Assembly (NCBI GenBank): GCA_902795955.1
Contig: CADBNJ010000025.1
Span: 1-23,263 of the forward strand
Length of the DNA stretch: 23,263 nt
Source: Oscillospiraceae bacterium
Lineage (GTDB): Bacteria; Bacillota; Clostridia; Saccharofermentanales; Saccharofermentanaceae
Direction of reading: 5' to 3'
Under the pieces are notes generated by a model. It did not search any database and was not told the DNA's origin. It saw only the letters and a list, made by a program, of their open reading frames with translations. Below, piece by piece: positions 21,690 through 23,263 of this stretch; the stretch's first letter is position 1; every line of letters starts with the position of its first letter. The translations under genes and the position numbers were made by a program.

Positions 21690-23263
21690 ATGGGTATTTT
21701 TGGTACACACAGCACAAGAGAGATCAAGAGGATCATGCCTGATGTTAAGAAGGTCATGGGTTTGGACGAGGAGTTCTCCAAGCTCTCTGATTCCGAATTA
21801 AGGCACAAGACAGATGAATTCAAGGAGAGACTGGCAAACGGCGAGACTCTCGATGACATTCTCCCTGAAGCGTTTGCAACTGTCCGTGAGGCATCATGGC
21901 GTGTTCTCGGAATGAAGCCTTATGAGGTTCAGGTTATCGGCGGAATCGTTCTCCATCAGGGAAGAATTGCCGAGATGAAGACAGGTGAAGGTAAGACACT
22001 TGTTGCTACAATGCCTGTATACCTCAATGCCCTTACCGGCAGAGGTGTCCATGTTGTTACGGTCAACGATTATCTCGCCAAGCGTGACAGTGAGTGGATG
22101 GGTAAGATCTACAAGTTCCTCGGTCTGACAGTCGGTCTGATCATCCATGATATCCCCAACAGGGACCGCAAGGGAATGTATGAATGTGATATCGTTTACG
22201 GTACAAATAACGAGTTCGGCTTCGATTATCTGAGAGATAACATGGTCGTGAGCAAGGAACAGATCGTTCAGAGGGATCATTACTATGCCATCGTCGACGA
22301 GGTCGACAGTATCCTCATCGACGAAGCAAGAACACCTCTCATCATATCAGGAAGAGGTTCCGAGTCATCGAGCCTTTATCAGGATGCCGACAGGTTCGTC
22401 CGTACGCTGAAGCAGTTTGTAGTTACCGAGACAGATGATAAGGTTGATATGGACGAGATCGTCGGCGATGCTGATTATGTTACCGATGAGAAGGCCAATA
22501 CTTCAGTCCTTACCAAGAACGGTATCGCCAAGGCCGAGAAGTTCTTCAATATCGACAATCTGTCAGACCCTGACAATTTCCAGTATCAGCACTACATCAA
22601 TAATGCTCTTAAGGCTCACGGCAACTTCAAGCGTGACCAGAAATACATCGTACAGGACGGCGAGGTTATCATCGTTGATGACTTCACAGGCCGTCTCATG
22701 CCGGGCAGACGTTACAGTGACGGTCTGCATCAGGCTATCGAGGCAAAGGAAGGCGTAAAGGTTGCCCAGGAGAACAGGACGCTTGCAACCATTACCTTCC
22801 AGAACTTCTTCCGTCTCTATCAGAAGCTCTCAGGTATGACAGGTACGGCTTACACAGAGGAAGCCGAGTTCAGACAGATTTATGAGCTGGATGTTATCCA
22901 GATCCCTACTAACCGTCCTATACAGAGGATCGATGAGGTCGACTCCGTGTTCAAGTCCGAGAAGCTCAAGTATTCCGCAGTCCTCAAGGCTGTTAAGGAG
23001 GCTAACGACAAGGGGCAGCCCGTACTTGTAGGTACAGTTAACGTTGATAAGTCGGAGTTCCTCAGCAGGGCATTCACCAAGTACGGCATCAAGCACAATG
23101 TGCTCAACGCCAAGAACCATATGAGAGAGGCTGAGATCGTCGCCCAGGCAGGTCGAAAGGGAGCCGTCACAATCGCTACCAACATGGCAGGACGTGGTAC
23201 GGATATCCTGCTCGGAGGCAATGCCGAGTTCATGGCAAAGCAGGAGATGAAGCGTCTCGGTTA
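21690..23263 (+). CDS. secA: Preprotein translocase ATPase SecA (partial, runs off the window)
   Basis: The motor ATPase that pushes secretory proteins through SecYEG at the membrane. 524 codons are present, from ATG 21690 with GAGGTG 5 bp upstream; the frame is open to the window end. Visible parts: the DEAD-like nucleotide-binding domain 1 with Walker A GEGKT at residues 99-103 and Walker B DEVD at 203-206; [11 protein letters not shown]; the preprotein cross-linking domain (about 225-365); [14 protein letters not shown]; and the beginning of nucleotide-binding domain 2 with [16 protein letters not shown]. The helical wing and scaffold and the C-terminal tail are outside the window. The sequence looks like an ordinary housekeeping SecA, not a SecA2. 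Confidence 0.97.
   Translation, partial: MGIFGTHSTREIKRIMPDVKKVMGLDEEFSKLSDSELRHKTDEFKERLANGETLDDILPEAFATVREASWRVLGMKPYEVQVIGGIVLHQGRIAEMKTGEGKTLVATMPVYLNALTGRGVHVVTVNDYLAKRDSEWMGKIYKFLGLTVGLIIHDIPNRDRKGMYECDIVYGTNNEFGFDYLRDNMVVSKEQIVQRDHYYAIVDEVDSILIDEARTPLIISGRGSESSSLYQDADRFVRTLKQFVVTETDDKVDMDEIVGDADYVTDEKANTSVLTKNGIAKAEKFFNIDNLSDPDNFQYQHYINNALKAHGNFKRDQKYIVQDGEVIIVDDFTGRLMPGRRYSDGLHQAIEAKEGVKVAQENRTLATITFQNFFRLYQKLSGMTGTAYTEEAEFRQIYELDVIQIPTNRPIQRIDEVDSVFKSEKLKYSAVLKAVKEANDKGQPVLVGTVNVDKSEFLSRAFTKYGIKHNVLNAKNHMREAEIVAQAGRKGAVTIATNMAGRGTDILLGGNAEFMAKQEMKRLG

Overview
The window looks like chromosomal core DNA of an anaerobic, Gram-positive member of the Clostridia (Firmicutes). The signs are clostridial-type long PRPP synthetases (about 400 residues), a comEC/holA neighbourhood, mreC-mreD-PBP2, a SEC-C protein, DUF5702/TadE-type pilin-like genes, strong GGAGG ribosome-binding sites and frequent AGG/AGA arginine codons. 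I cannot name the genus. No tRNA, rRNA, CRISPR array, transposase or phage gene was seen.

Layout. Minus strand, 1-3223: a GTPase gene (ysxC/engB), then a cluster of two diverged PRPP synthetase paralogues and the first 30 codons of a basic, Ser/Thr-rich protein, possibly FtsK/SpoIIIE. Plus strand, 3329-7761: comEC, a GH25 lysozyme lipoprotein and holA (DNA polymerase III delta). 7792-13497: a good sigma-A-type promoter, then eukaryote-type NADP isocitrate dehydrogenase, a SEC-C protein, mreC, mreD and a class B PBP2, tightly packed. 13572-14653: a methylglyoxal-synthase-like protein that has lost its active site, followed by a glyoxalase-II-like metallo-hydrolase. 14742-18261: pheS-pheT. 18359-20991: three overlapping or abutting genes for pilin-like, N-terminally anchored Tad/TadE/DUF5702-type proteins. 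21014-23263: a 76-residue membrane protein, a YerC/TrpR-like regulator and secA, which runs off the window.

The most interesting signal is regulatory. A 24-bp element (22 of 24 bases identical, with a TTCG-N6-TTCG core) lies upstream of comEC (3275-3298) and upstream of the Tad-like cluster (18278-18301). It is on the same strand in both places and exactly 42 bp from a -10-like hexamer in both. Nothing else in the window carries it by eye. This suggests a shared regulon joining the DNA-uptake channel ComEC and a lysozyme with a Tad-type pilin operon. A competence or surface-appendage programme is the simplest reading, but it is an inference. At the Tad-like promoter, the -10 and predicted start sit inside a long inverted repeat whose 3' arm carries the Shine-Dalgarno. 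Read-through RNA from pheT would therefore fold and hide the ribosome site, while RNA started at the local promoter would not.

Two other genes look like family members with changed active sites: the second PRPP synthetase (catalytic Lys-Arg-Arg replaced by Arg-Asp-Arg) and the MgsA-like protein.
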